Assembly (NCBI GenBank): GCA_947176075.1
Contig: CAMWPG010000006.1
Span: 1-37,954 of the forward strand
Direction of reading: 5' to 3'
Length of the DNA stretch: 37,954 bases
DNA from: an uncultured Ruminococcus sp.
GTDB taxonomy: Bacteria; Bacillota; Clostridia; Oscillospirales; Ruminococcaceae
The notes beneath the pieces were generated by a model. It did no database searches and had not been told where the DNA came from. It saw nothing but the letters and a program-made list of their open reading frames with translations. Of this stretch, positions 8,722 through 16,961 are shown in pieces (positions within the stretch are counted from its first letter, which is position 1; every line of letters starts with the position of its first letter). The position numbers and the translations under genes are program-made.

Positions 8722-8791
8722 TGGACCGGGAACGGATTCACACCGACACCGGGCGCTCTGCGCCTTGCTCTTATCATTAAGCTACCGGACC
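8722..8791 (-). ncRNA. tRNA-like element (degenerate or non-canonical tRNA)
   Basis: The 70-nt minus-strand sequence has a 7-position acceptor stem (GGTCCGG with CCGGTCC, one U-U mismatch), then TA at positions 8-9, a perfect D stem (GCTT/GAGC with the loop AATGATAA) and A26. It has a T-arm-like CGG-TGTGAAT-CCG and a final A. The anticodon region is abnormal: GGCGC and GCGCC form a stem with only the triloop AGA, so no usable anticodon loop exists. Position 19 is A and position 56 is U instead of G and C, which could still pair. No CCA is encoded. It starts 10 nt after the sigma-factor stop. Either a decaying tRNA or a structured RNA with another role. Confidence 0.45.
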
Positions 8792-8801
8792 ATATATAAT
8801 T

Positions 8802-9368
8802 TCACATAAGCTTACCACGTATTTTACGACGCACTCTTTGTAGCGCATTATTAACAGATTTCACAGAGATATCCAAATTCTCTGCAATTTCTGAATAACC
8901 CATACCGCCTATAAACATCATGCATATCTGATATTCAAAAGAGGATAACTGAGCAATGATATTCCGCCACAAATCAGCCCATTCTTCACGCTGAAAAACA
9001 ATTGAATCGGGCTGTGCATTCGTATCAGGCATTTCAAAAACAGGTTCGCTTATGTCTCCTACCGGAGTCGGCAGACTGCTGCTTCTTCTTAAAACAGAAA
9101 GCATTCTGTTTGTAATACAGGTTCCCGCATATGTTGAAAATCTTACGCCGTGCCGTTTATCAAAAGAAGCAACCGCAGACAACAATCCCATAAATCCCTC
9201 TTGAGCAAGGTCATCCGCTTCAACAGTGCCGCATAACATAGATGCCTTCCAACGAATAATTTTCGTGTATCTTTCAATCAAAACACACATTGCCCCGGAA
9301 TCTCTCTCTGCCATAACAGCCAACTCTTCATCTGTACAATGCTCAAGCTCCAAATTTTTCAAATGCAT
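8802..9368 (-). CDS. SigH-like sigma-70 family sigma factor
   Basis: The protein (about 188 aa) has sigma region 2 (DLAQEGFMGLLSAVASFD, then RFSTYAGTCITNRM) and region 4 with a helix-turn-helix (GYSEIAENLDISVKSVNNAL). Regions 1 and 3 are reduced. It most resembles sporulation/stationary-phase sigma-H (Spo0H). The start is uncertain: the longest frame starts at TTG 9386 with no ribosome site, ATG 9368 is only 1 nt from AGGGAG, and TTG 9362 has ideal 7-nt spacing. The ATG is given here. A consensus promoter lies at 9410-9438. The protein's promoter targets cannot be told from this window. Confidence 0.85.
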   Translation of the reverse strand: MHLKNLELEHCTDEELAVMAERDSGAMCVLIERYTKIIRWKASMLCGTVEADDLAQEGFMGLLSAVASFDKRHGVRFSTYAGTCITNRMLSVLRRSSSLPTPVGDISEPVFEMPDTNAQPDSIVFQREEWADLWRNIIAQLSSFEYQICMMFIGGMGYSEIAENLDISVKSVNNALQRVRRKIRGKLM

Positions 9369-9409
9369 ACTCCCTATATCTGCCAATTAAAACCAGTCTG
9401 TACCTTTTA

Positions 9410-9438
9410 ATTATATCGAAAAAATCACCCCTTGTCAA
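9410..9438 (-). promoter_or_regulatory. Sigma-A promoter of the SigH-like gene
   Basis: A perfect -35 TTGACA (9438-9433), a 17-nt spacer and a perfect -10 TATAAT (9415-9410). Transcription starts near 9403, about 35-40 nt before the gene, with no room for extra control elements. Confidence 0.88.
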
Positions 9439-9532
9439 TATAATTCCACAAAAAACAAAATCTATCCGAGAAAAATAGCAATTCAGACAGTTTTTGTATT
9501 ATAAAATTTGTAATAATGCACATCTAACAGCA

Positions 9533-9564
9533 AGAAGTACGCAGCTGCCAAGCTGCGTACTTCT
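9533..9564 (-). terminator. Terminator of ftsZ
   Basis: A perfect 13-bp stem, AGAAGTACGCAGC (minus 9564-9552) with GCTGCGTACTTCT (9545-9533), encloses a 6-nt loop. In the minus direction it continues into TGCTGTTAG, so the U-tract is interrupted. The stem is strong and begins only 7 nt after the ftsZ stop. Confidence 0.75.
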
Positions 9565-9570
9565 ATAATT

Positions 9571-10725
9571 TTATCTTTCGTCAAGTATCTTGAAAATCGT
9601 ATCCCACTCTTCCTCATTAAGAAGAGGCTCTTTAGAAACTGCTTTTTCACTCGGAGCAGCAGTCTTAGGAGCATTCACCTTTACCTCTGGAGCCTTTGGC
9701 GGTGGAGCTACAGGCTCTTCTTTTACTTCTTCACGATAATTATTATTTTTATCTAAAGGCTCGTCGGTATCTCCAAAGCCTGTAGCAATAACTGTAATAG
9801 TCATCTCATCGTGCATGTCTTCCTTGAATGCTGTACCAAAAATCGATTCAACATTTTCAGCAGCCTTTTCTGTAATAAGCTTAGTAGCTGCATCTACATC
9901 AGAGGACAGAACATCCTCACTCATAGTAATATTGATAAGCAAACGCTTAGCTCCTGCAATGGATGTTTCAAGCAATGGACTTGCAATAACCTCTGCCGCA
10001 GCAGCCTTTGCCTTATCCTTACCGGAACCATGACCGATCGCCATATGAGCATAGCCAGCACCACGCATAATAGTAGTGATATCTGCAAAATCAAGATTGA
10101 TATATCCCTCTTCAACAATAAGATCGGAAATGCTGCGAACGCCCTTTTCAAGGATCTCATCTGCACGAGCAAAGGATTCACGCATAGTGAGCGGCTTATC
10201 ATCACCATCAAGAAGCTTCTCATTAGGAATAACTATAAGAGAATCTACATACTTTCTCAGCTCCTCTATTCCCTTTTCTGCCTGTATCATCTTCTGCTCA
10301 CGCTCAAATGCAAACGGCTTTGTAACAACTGCCACAGTCAAAATGCCTGCATCCTTGGCAATACGTGCTACAACAGGAGCAGCACCTGTACCAGTACCAC
10401 CGCCCATACCGGCAGTAATAAACACCATATCAGCACCTCTCAGTGCAGACTCTATCTCCTCAGCATTTTCCTCAGCACTGCTTGCTCCTACAGCAGGCTT
10501 ATTACCTGCGCCTCTGCCTCTTGTGAGCTTCGCACCTATCTGAATTCTTGTGCTTGCTTTAGAATTATTCAAAGCCTTGGCATCTGTATTTACTGCAATA
10601 TACTCAATATTCTGAACACCAGACTGAACCATACAATTCAAAGCATTACCGCCGGCACCGCCAACACCTACTACTTTAATACAAACATCCGGTTCAAAGG
10701 CATCTTCATAAATGAAATCAGTCAT
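9571..10725 (-). CDS. ftsZ: Cell division protein FtsZ
   Basis: The protein (384 aa) is the tubulin-like GTPase that forms the division ring. It shows the nucleotide-binding segment VGVGGAGGNALN near residue 20, the tubulin signature GGGTGTG near 108-114, and a disordered Pro/Lys/Glu-rich linker (about 315-365). It ends in NEEEWDTIFKILDER, the C-terminal peptide that in FtsZ docks partners such as FtsA or SepF. The frame extends upstream to 10770, but GGAGG lies 10 nt before the ATG at 10725, and homologues start here. It has its own promoter (10826-10854) and terminator (9533-9564), so it can be expressed apart from the dcw cluster. ftsA is absent next to it. Confidence 0.96.
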   Translation of the reverse strand: MTDFIYEDAFEPDVCIKVVGVGGAGGNALNCMVQSGVQNIEYIAVNTDAKALNNSKASTRIQIGAKLTRGRGAGNKPAVGASSAEENAEEIESALRGADMVFITAGMGGGTGTGAAPVVARIAKDAGILTVAVVTKPFAFEREQKMIQAEKGIEELRKYVDSLIVIPNEKLLDGDDKPLTMRESFARADEILEKGVRSISDLIVEEGYINLDFADITTIMRGAGYAHMAIGHGSGKDKAKAAAAEVIASPLLETSIAGAKRLLINITMSEDVLSSDVDAATKLITEKAAENVESIFGTAFKEDMHDEMTITVIATGFGDTDEPLDKNNNYREEVKEEPVAPPPKAPEVKVNAPKTAAPSEKAVSKEPLLNEEEWDTIFKILDER

Positions 10726-10825
10726 TATTTTGCTTCCTCCTAATTTTTTGCATATATACAGCCGATACACATTTATCTACCCGTGCATCATGCTCTCTTA
10801 CGCTTAACATATAAATACACGTTTT

Positions 10826-10854
10826 ATTTTAACATACTTCCGATCATATTTCAA
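10826..10854 (-). promoter_or_regulatory. Sigma-A promoter of ftsZ
   Basis: -35 TTGAAA (10854-10849), a 17-nt spacer and -10 TAAAAT (10831-10826). It sits between the ftsQ stop (10900) and ftsZ, leaving a leader of about 95 nt. It should give ftsZ expression independent of the upstream cluster. Confidence 0.8.
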
Positions 10855-10899
10855 GTGATTTTCAAAATTTTTTTCTTTTTTATGCAGAATTTCTTATAA

Positions 10900-11808
10900 T
10901 CAGTCATTATTCGCTGCTATAGTAGTAACAGTTGTGGTTTCTGTAACATTATTTCCGCTTTCTGGATCTGCTGTCGTAACAACAATACTTGCTGAACTGA
11001 TCTGATTTGCAAGCTCAACAGCAGCCTTTTCTCTGAAAGAACACTGATTGTTGCCTACCATTGTAAGATATCCCTTTTTCCCCTCGCCTAATCTGCCTAT
11101 TACTGCCTCGGCAAGTGTGATCTTATAAGGTATCTCATTCCAGTTGCCAAGTGAAAATTCTATCCTATCATCAAATACAACAACTATATTATACTTGTCC
11201 GACATATCTATGGATGTAATAGGATAGCTGCGTTCATCATTCATTACATGCGTAAATGTCTCAAAAATTATATTTTTTGTTTCATCAGATGAAGATGTGT
11301 GAAGTCCCGGAACAAGAACTATAGGATTGAATCCATAGATTACCGGAAGATCTTTGCCTGCCTCTGTACTATTGGTGATAATCTTTCCGCTCTCGCTTGT
11401 TATAAGAATACCATTATCAAAATAAATATTATAAGACTCACGGCAAGCCTTTACATCTATCACTACCGAATCGGGATATTTTTTGGAAACTGTTGCCGAC
11501 TCAACATAGACCATATCAGATTCAATAATATCCTCAAGTTTTTTCACATTCATTCTCAAAAGATTGTCCCCTTTGCTTATACCGCTTACTTTTGCTATTT
11601 CTTCAGCAGAATACTGCGGCGCTGTGCCAGTGACATTTATTGATGACACATTAAAAAAAAGCGTCATTGAAAGTGATATTCCAAGACAGGCAGTAAGCAG
11701 CAGAACCGTAAAAATATATATAGGCATAAGCCTCCTGCGCCTTCGCATTCTCTTGGCATTTTGATAACCTGTGCGAATCGTCGTCTTTTCAACATCATGC
11801 ATTGCCAT
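10900..11808 (-). CDS. ftsQ: Division protein FtsQ/DivIB
   Basis: The protein (302 aa) has a basic cytoplasmic N-terminus (NAKRMRRRRRLMP near residue 20), one membrane helix (about 30-52), and an extracellular POTRA domain (VSSINVTGTAPQYSAEEIAK onward) followed by the beta domain. The tail is Thr/Val-rich. It forms the FtsQ-FtsL-FtsB type complex that activates septal synthesis by FtsW and the PBP. The frame is open back to 11943, but that stretch is repeat DNA. AGGAG at 11820-11816 places the start at ATG 11808 (7-nt spacing). It lies last in the dcw run, separated from murA by a 207-nt hairpin-rich gap. Confidence 0.88.
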   Translation of the reverse strand: MAMHDVEKTTIRTGYQNAKRMRRRRRLMPIYIFTVLLLTACLGISLSMTLFFNVSSINVTGTAPQYSAEEIAKVSGISKGDNLLRMNVKKLEDIIESDMVYVESATVSKKYPDSVVIDVKACRESYNIYFDNGILITSESGKIITNSTEAGKDLPVIYGFNPIVLVPGLHTSSSDETKNIIFETFTHVMNDERSYPITSIDMSDKYNIVVVFDDRIEFSLGNWNEIPYKITLAEAVIGRLGEGKKGYLTMVGNNQCSFREKAAVELANQISSASIVVTTADPESGNNVTETTTVTTIAANND

Positions 11809-11834
11809 GTCCATACTCCTTATCATTTTTAAAA

Positions 11835-11869
11835 GCACATTCGCAAACACCACAACTCCTGCGAATGTG
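11835..11869 (-). repeat. Inverted repeat upstream of ftsQ, possible terminator or attenuator
   Basis: CACATTCGC (11836-11844) and GCGAATGTG (11861-11869) form a 9-bp stem with a 16-nt loop. On the minus strand it is followed by CTTTTAAAA just before the ftsQ ribosome site; on the plus strand by TTTTTT. A direct copy of GCACATTCGCA recurs at 11932-11942. It could reduce read-through from murA into ftsQ. Confidence 0.5.
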
Positions 11870-11874
11870 TTTTT

Positions 11875-11911
11875 TATAGTAAACGTCAAAAATGATTTGA
11901 CGTTTACTATA
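11875..11911. repeat. Perfect palindrome of the TAGTAAACG family, copy 1
   Basis: TATAGTAAACGTCAAA and TTTGACGTTTACTATA are perfect 16-bp arms around AATGA. The sequence is related to 11973-12006, 33103-33154 and the half-site at 35318-35337. It lies in the untranslated gap between murA and ftsQ and would fold into a strong hairpin in the cluster mRNA. Confidence 0.75.
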
Positions 11912-11972
11912 ATAAAATATTTAAATGCCTCGCACATTCGCACACTTGCGCTTACTACGTACGTATCGGCAA

Positions 11973-12006
11973 ATAGTAAACGCCAAATAAATTTGTCGTT
12001 TACTAT
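11973..12006. repeat. Palindrome of the TAGTAAACG family, copy 2
   Basis: ATAGTAAACGCCAAAT and ATTTGTCGTTTACTAT are 16-bp arms with one mismatch and a 2-nt loop. The minus-strand hairpin begins 9 nt after the murA stop and is followed by TTTGCC, so it may also serve as a 3' end or stabiliser of the murA message. Confidence 0.72.
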
Positions 12007-12015
12007 ATTATTATC

Positions 12016-13275
12016 TTACTGAGAAATGCGCCGTATATCCGCCCCTACATCTTTCAGTATTTTTTCTATCGCTTCATACCCACGATCAATATGATAAACC
12101 TGCCTTACCTCTGTAATTCCATCTGCTGCCAGTCCTGCAAGAACAAGCGCCGCTCCGCTGCGAAGATCTGTTGCTGCAACATGAGCACCGCAAAGCTTTT
12201 TAACACCGCTTACCACCGCTGTTCTTCCAGAAACACATATCTCCGCCCCCATCTGAACAAGAGCGTCAACGTGGCGATACCGGCACTCGAAAATATTCTC
12301 TTCAAAAACGGTGACACCTTCAGCTACTGTCATAACAGCCATTATCACTGCCTGCACATCAGTAGGAAACCCCGGATGCGGCATAGTTCTGAGCCTTGAC
12401 ACAGCTTTTAGTCTTTTTGGGGCTCGAAGATATATTGCATCTCCGGCTCTGTCTATTCGGCATCCTGACTGCTCAAGCACCGGAAGCACGTTATCCATAC
12501 ATGAATTTTTAACACCAAGAAGTTTCAGTGTGCCGCCTGTTATAGCACCGGCAGACAGATAAGTTATCCCAGCTATACGATCCGGCATTATTCTATAATT
12601 GCAGCCTTTGAGTTCTTTTACACCTTTAATACGTATTGTACTTTCGCCGTCACCTTTTATAAGTGCTCCGCATTTCCTGAGAAATCTTGCTAAGTCACAT
12701 ATCTCAGGCTCTCTTGCTGCATTGCTGATAACAGTCTCTCCCTTTGCAAGCACAGCAGCAAGCATGATGTTTTCAGTTGCTCCTACTGAAGGAAATTTCA
12801 AATGAATATTGCAGCCGCAAAGTCCATTGGGAGCTTTGCATTCCAATCTGCCGTCATAGCGCTCTATCTGTGCGCCCATACGGCTAAGTGCATCAAGATG
12901 AAGGTCTATAGGTCTTGGTCCAAGCTCACAGCCACCGGGATAGTAAACCTGACATGAACCCATTCTGCCAAGCAGCGCACCGAGAAAAACAATAGACGAG
13001 CGCATTTCCTGCATAAGCGTTTCTGGTATTTCACTGGTATCAGGAGCGTCCGCACAAACAACAACCGTATGTTCATTCATACTGCATCGGCACCCTGTAT
13101 GAGTGAGTATCCGGCAGGCTGAGAAAACATCTGTAAGTCTCGGGCAATTTTCCAAAGCAGTTTCACCTTTACACAAAATGGTCGCCGCTAATAACGGCAA
13201 TGCACTGTTTTTTGCTCCCCAAAGCGGGATTTCTCCTTCAAGTGCAGTGCCGCCTTTTATAACAAGCTTCTGCAT
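12016..13275 (-). CDS. murA: UDP-GlcNAc 1-carboxyvinyltransferase MurA
   Basis: The protein (419 aa) catalyses the first committed step of peptidoglycan synthesis, adding enolpyruvate from PEP to UDP-GlcNAc in the cytoplasm. KNSALPLLAATIL near residue 22 and YPGGCELGPRPIDLHLDAL near 115 are diagnostic; the Cys in GGC is the fosfomycin-reactive residue, so the enzyme should be fosfomycin-sensitive in principle. The frame opens at GTG 13284, but AAGGGG is 8 nt from the ATG at 13275, which is chosen. It follows murG by about 50 nt in the dcw cluster. Confidence 0.95.
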   Translation of the reverse strand: MQKLVIKGGTALEGEIPLWGAKNSALPLLAATILCKGETALENCPRLTDVFSACRILTHTGCRCSMNEHTVVVCADAPDTSEIPETLMQEMRSSIVFLGALLGRMGSCQVYYPGGCELGPRPIDLHLDALSRMGAQIERYDGRLECKAPNGLCGCNIHLKFPSVGATENIMLAAVLAKGETVISNAAREPEICDLARFLRKCGALIKGDGESTIRIKGVKELKGCNYRIMPDRIAGITYLSAGAITGGTLKLLGVKNSCMDNVLPVLEQSGCRIDRAGDAIYLRAPKRLKAVSRLRTMPHPGFPTDVQAVIMAVMTVAEGVTVFEENIFECRYRHVDALVQMGAEICVSGRTAVVSGVKKLCGAHVAATDLRSGAALVLAGLAADGITEVRQVYHIDRGYEAIEKILKDVGADIRRISQ

Positions 13276-13327
13276 CTGCATCACCCCTTGTTTTTCCCAT
13301 GCTATGCAGATGCTCTGTATTTTGTGA

Positions 13328-14644
13328 TTATTCTTCGATCTGAACTTGTTCTGTTTCTTCCGTACTTTCCTGCTTAGTATCGTTTTCTTTGTCAGGCAAA
13401 AGCTTAGGCATACATGACATGACGCTGTCCTTAGCCTTTATAACCGCACTTTTAAATGTCAGCTTTTCTTTTTCCTTTTCAGAGTCAGCCGGAGCATTTT
13501 TCCTTTTATTGCGCTCAATGCTCAGATCATAAAGATTTTTTATAACCTCCCAGATTCTTTCCGGCGTATCATTTATTTGCAGTGAAGCCGCCTTTTCCGA
13601 CATGGAAACAAGTCTATTCGGCTCATCATAGAGTTTCTTTACATGGCGAAGCATTCCCTCTATGCTAACATTTTTCTGTTCGATTACAATAGCGGCTCCG
13701 GCTCTTCCTAAAACATTTGCATTATGATACTGATGATTTCCTGCGACTATCGGAGACGGTATCAGTATAGATGCCTTTCCTGCCGCTTCAAGCTCCGCAA
13801 GAGTGCTTGCACCTGCACGGCATATAACAAGATCCGCTGCTGCAAGACAAGTATCCATATCGTTTATGTATTCTGTAATTCTCAGTCGCTTACTTTTCAT
13901 CGGTATTCCGGCAGCTGCCATCGCCTGAGGGAATGTATTTCTTCCCATTCCTCCATAACCATGAATATGATTTATTTTTAAGCCCTTATGGACTGTCCAT
14001 GGAATCATGTTTTCCATGACCTCGTTTATGCAGCCTGCTCCAAGGCTTCCTCCAAAAGAAAGTATACACATACTGTCATCAAAGCCAAGCTCTCTTCTTG
14101 CTTCTGCTTTTGATTTACGGGCTATAATACCCGTGCGCACAGGAAGTCCTGTAACTGTATATGGACAATCAAAATCCATATGTTCAAGCGCATCCTTTAC
14201 CGTCAGCATGACATGATCTACCTTTTGTGAAAGCATCTTATTAGTTATACCGGGAAATGCATTCTGTTCATGAACAGCACATGGGATACCCATTTTTGCT
14301 GCCATTCGAATAACAGGTCCAGCAACATAACCGCCTGTACCTATGGCAATATCAGGTTTGAAATCCTCTACTATCTGCTTGGCACGTTTTCCGGACTTTG
14401 CCAGAAAATATACTGCCTTTGCATTTCGCTTTATATTTTCAAGAGAAATTTTTCTTTGAAAACCCGCAACTTCAATAGTTGCAAGATGATAGCCCGATTG
14501 CGGAACAAGTCTTGCTTCCATACCCTCCGGTGTGCCTGCAAAAAGAAACTCCGCATCCGGATCATGTGCTTGAATGATCGAAGCGATAGAAAGGGCTGGA
14601 TTTATATGTCCTCCTGTTCCGCCGCCTGCTAATAATACTCTCAT
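13328..14644 (-). CDS. murG: MurG glycosyltransferase with C-terminal extension
   Basis: MurG transfers GlcNAc to lipid I, giving lipid II at the inner membrane face. The N-terminal loop LAGGGTGGHINPALSIA, HEQNAFPG near residue 130, SFGGSLGA near 195 and RAGASTLAELEAAGKASIL near 280 are the expected family motifs. The protein is 438 aa, whereas MurG is usually 350-370. The extra 70 or so residues after NDTPERIWEVIKNLYDL are charged and low in complexity (Lys/Glu-rich, ending TEETEQVQIEE). The second ATG (14644) is chosen because AGGAGG is 5 nt upstream, versus 2 nt for the first. It lies 17 nt after ftsW. Confidence 0.95.
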   Translation of the reverse strand: MRVLLAGGGTGGHINPALSIASIIQAHDPDAEFLFAGTPEGMEARLVPQSGYHLATIEVAGFQRKISLENIKRNAKAVYFLAKSGKRAKQIVEDFKPDIAIGTGGYVAGPVIRMAAKMGIPCAVHEQNAFPGITNKMLSQKVDHVMLTVKDALEHMDFDCPYTVTGLPVRTGIIARKSKAEARRELGFDDSMCILSFGGSLGAGCINEVMENMIPWTVHKGLKINHIHGYGGMGRNTFPQAMAAAGIPMKSKRLRITEYINDMDTCLAAADLVICRAGASTLAELEAAGKASILIPSPIVAGNHQYHNANVLGRAGAAIVIEQKNVSIEGMLRHVKKLYDEPNRLVSMSEKAASLQINDTPERIWEVIKNLYDLSIERNKRKNAPADSEKEKEKLTFKSAVIKAKDSVMSCMPKLLPDKENDTKQESTEETEQVQIEE

Positions 14645-14661
14645 CATATCCTCCTATCCGC

Positions 14662-15903
14662 TTATTCCTGCGGCTGTACTCCGGCAGCTGCTTTCTTGCG
14701 CCGTCCTGATATATTATATGCCGAAGATTTATACCTTGCACGGGATATATTCATTACAACTCCCATTTCGGCAAGCTGTAAAATAAGTGCAGTACCGCCA
14801 TAACTGAAAAACGGCAAACTGATACCTGTATTAGGAACGAGATTGCTTACAACAGCAATATTAAGAAATGCCTGTAGTCCTATATGCATTGTAAATCCTA
14901 CTGTAAGCAGCATACCGAATTTATCTGGTGCCTGTGTCGCTATACGGAATCCTCTGAACACAAGAAGTGCAAACAGAAGTACAACTGTAAGCGCTCCTAC
15001 AAATCCAAGCTCTTCACAAACAATAGAAAATACAAAGTCATTTTTAGTCTCCGGAAGATACAGAAACTTCTGTCTTGATTCGCCAAGTCCAAGTCCAAAA
15101 AGGCCTCCTGAGCCTATAGCTATAAGCGACTGACAGGTCTGCCATGTACCGCCCTGGCTATCTGCAAACGGGTCAAGCCATGATTGAAGTCTTACCTGAA
15201 TATAGTCATAACCTTCATAAATAGACAAGAATGCCACGATCGCAAGAACAGCAGCTATTCCGGCTACAATGAGGATCAAGAAGTGACGCGGTCTTGCTCC
15301 GCCTACCCATATAAGCGTCATTCCTATAAGGCCAATAAGGATCGTACAAGAAAGATGAGGCTCAAGCATGAGCAGACCGGCAACTATTCCCAAAGCTACA
15401 AGATACGGCAAAATGCCTGTTCGAAATTTATTCATCTGACCATAATTCATTTCAATAAGATATGCAAAGAATATAACCAGACCAATCTTCATAAGCTCAG
15501 ACGGCTGAAAATTGAAGCTTCCTATAACAAGCCATCTCTGCGCACCGCCAGCACTTGTACCTACAATAAGCACCAGAATAAGCAGCACAACAGGCACAAC
15601 ATAACTGCCTATAGCAATAATCGGATTGCGATATATTCGATAATCAACAATTGAAAGTATATACATAAGACCCAGACCTATCGCTCCGGTTTTTATTTGC
15701 TCCTCCGCATAATATGTTCCCTCATTGCCCTCAGCGATCGCCCATGCATAGCTGGCGGAGAACATCATAATAATACCCATAACAAGAAGCGCCAGAACTG
15801 TCAGGAAAAATGGTACATCTACCTCTCCGTAGCGCACCCCTTTCTGTACAAATGGAAAGCGCAGACTAAGACGCTCTTTCTTTTTTCTTGTGGCTTCAGC
15901 CAT
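14662..15903 (-). CDS. ftsW: SEDS-family septal peptidoglycan polymerase FtsW
   Basis: The 413-aa polytopic membrane protein (about 10 helices) polymerises lipid II at the septum with its partner class B PBP. SEDS motifs include QPSELMKIGLVIFFAYL near residue 135, the extracellular loop around LDPFADSQGGTWQTCQSL near 240, GESRQKFLYLPETKNDF near 275, and NTGISLPFFSYGG near 365. The ATG has AGGAGG at 6 nt. Its place between mraY and murG supports FtsW over RodA or SpoVE, although SpoVE-like usage cannot be excluded. No murD lies next to it, unlike in most clusters. Confidence 0.94.
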   Translation of the reverse strand: MAEATRKKKERLSLRFPFVQKGVRYGEVDVPFFLTVLALLVMGIIMMFSASYAWAIAEGNEGTYYAEEQIKTGAIGLGLMYILSIVDYRIYRNPIIAIGSYVVPVVLLILVLIVGTSAGGAQRWLVIGSFNFQPSELMKIGLVIFFAYLIEMNYGQMNKFRTGILPYLVALGIVAGLLMLEPHLSCTILIGLIGMTLIWVGGARPRHFLILIVAGIAAVLAIVAFLSIYEGYDYIQVRLQSWLDPFADSQGGTWQTCQSLIAIGSGGLFGLGLGESRQKFLYLPETKNDFVFSIVCEELGFVGALTVVLLFALLVFRGFRIATQAPDKFGMLLTVGFTMHIGLQAFLNIAVVSNLVPNTGISLPFFSYGGTALILQLAEMGVVMNISRARYKSSAYNISGRRKKAAAGVQPQE

Positions 15904-15914
15904 ACAGAACCTCC

Positions 15915-16961
15915 TTAAATTTCAGCTTTAAAAAGCATCAGTAAAACTCCGCCGATTCCAACTATCAAGCTGAATAATGAAAATGTAATTACAATTTTAT
16001 ATTCACCGAAACCGCTCATCTCAAAATGATGATGAATAGGAGTCATCTTAAAGATCCTTCTACCCTCTCCGTATTTTTTCTTTGTGTATTTGAAGTAAAA
16101 TACCTGCACAACAACAGACAGAGCTTCGATTATATAAACAAGTGCTAAAAGCACAAGTATAAGATGCTGATGAGTTACAAGACCTGCCGCAGTTACAGCT
16201 GCACCTAAAAACATGGAACCCGTATCTCCCATAAAGCATTTTGCCGGATGAAAATTCCACATAAGAAATCCCAGACATCCGCCTGCTACAGAAATAGTAA
16301 AAAGAGTCATTTCAGCATTTGCAAGCAATACAAATATGATGGTATAAAGCAGCATATTCACCATAGTAACAGTTCCGCAAAGACCATCAATACCATCTGT
16401 AAGATTAACTGCATTTGTAAGATACAGAATAACTAAAACCATCAAAGGATAATAAAATAAACCAATATCGAAGTTTACAAACCCAAGATCTATTTTAGTA
16501 TTTGTATCACCAAGATAACGCATAACCAGAAGCCATGCTATAGATATAAAAATCTGAATGACGATCTTCTGCATAGGAGAAAGTCCATCATTATTTTTAC
16601 GTGCCACCTTTGTGTAATCATCAATAAAGCCCATAACGCCAAAAAGCACACAAAATATAATGCAGCTTAAAAGCCTGAGCGCAGCATTTGAAGCGGCAAC
16701 AGATTCTTCACCAAGAGTTGTAACTGCCGTCATGCGGTACACTGCATATCCTGCCGCAGCGGCGATTACTGTAGAAAAAATAAACATTATACCGCCCATA
16801 GTAGGCGTTCCCTGCTTTCCCTCATGCCATTTAGGTCCGAACTCAACTTTTATAGGCTGACCAAATTTCAGCTTATGGAGAAATGGTATGAGAATCTTTC
16901 CTCCAATAGCTGCAATGACAAATGAAAGAAGTCCTGCAATAAGCTCAATCCAGAACGGCAT
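15915..16961 (-). CDS. mraY: Phospho-MurNAc-pentapeptide transferase MraY
   Basis: The integral membrane enzyme (348 aa, about 10 helices) makes lipid I from UDP-MurNAc-pentapeptide and undecaprenyl phosphate. Catalytic motifs are FIDDYTKV near residue 103, NAVNLTDGIDGLCG near 180, and TPIHHHFEMSG near 310; the acidic residues coordinate Mg2+. The frame extends to 17006 inside murF, but AGGAGG (16976-16971) is 9 nt before the ATG at 16961, while an ATG at 16970 directly abuts it. The gene therefore overlaps the murF end by 17 nt, consistent with coupled translation. Confidence 0.95.
   Translation of the reverse strand: MPFWIELIAGLLSFVIAAIGGKILIPFLHKLKFGQPIKVEFGPKWHEGKQGTPTMGGIMFIFSTVIAAAAGYAVYRMTAVTTLGEESVAASNAALRLLSCIIFCVLFGVMGFIDDYTKVARKNNDGLSPMQKIVIQIFISIAWLLVMRYLGDTNTKIDLGFVNFDIGLFYYPLMVLVILYLTNAVNLTDGIDGLCGTVTMVNMLLYTIIFVLLANAEMTLFTISVAGGCLGFLMWNFHPAKCFMGDTGSMFLGAAVTAAGLVTHQHLILVLLALVYIIEALSVVVQVFYFKYTKKKYGEGRRIFKMTPIHHHFEMSGFGEYKIVITFSLFSLIVGIGGVLLMLFKAEI

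Noticed and set aside
11809-11943. N-terminal extension of ftsQ
   Set aside because: The frame is open through palindromic repeat DNA, and a ribosome site fixes the start at 11808.
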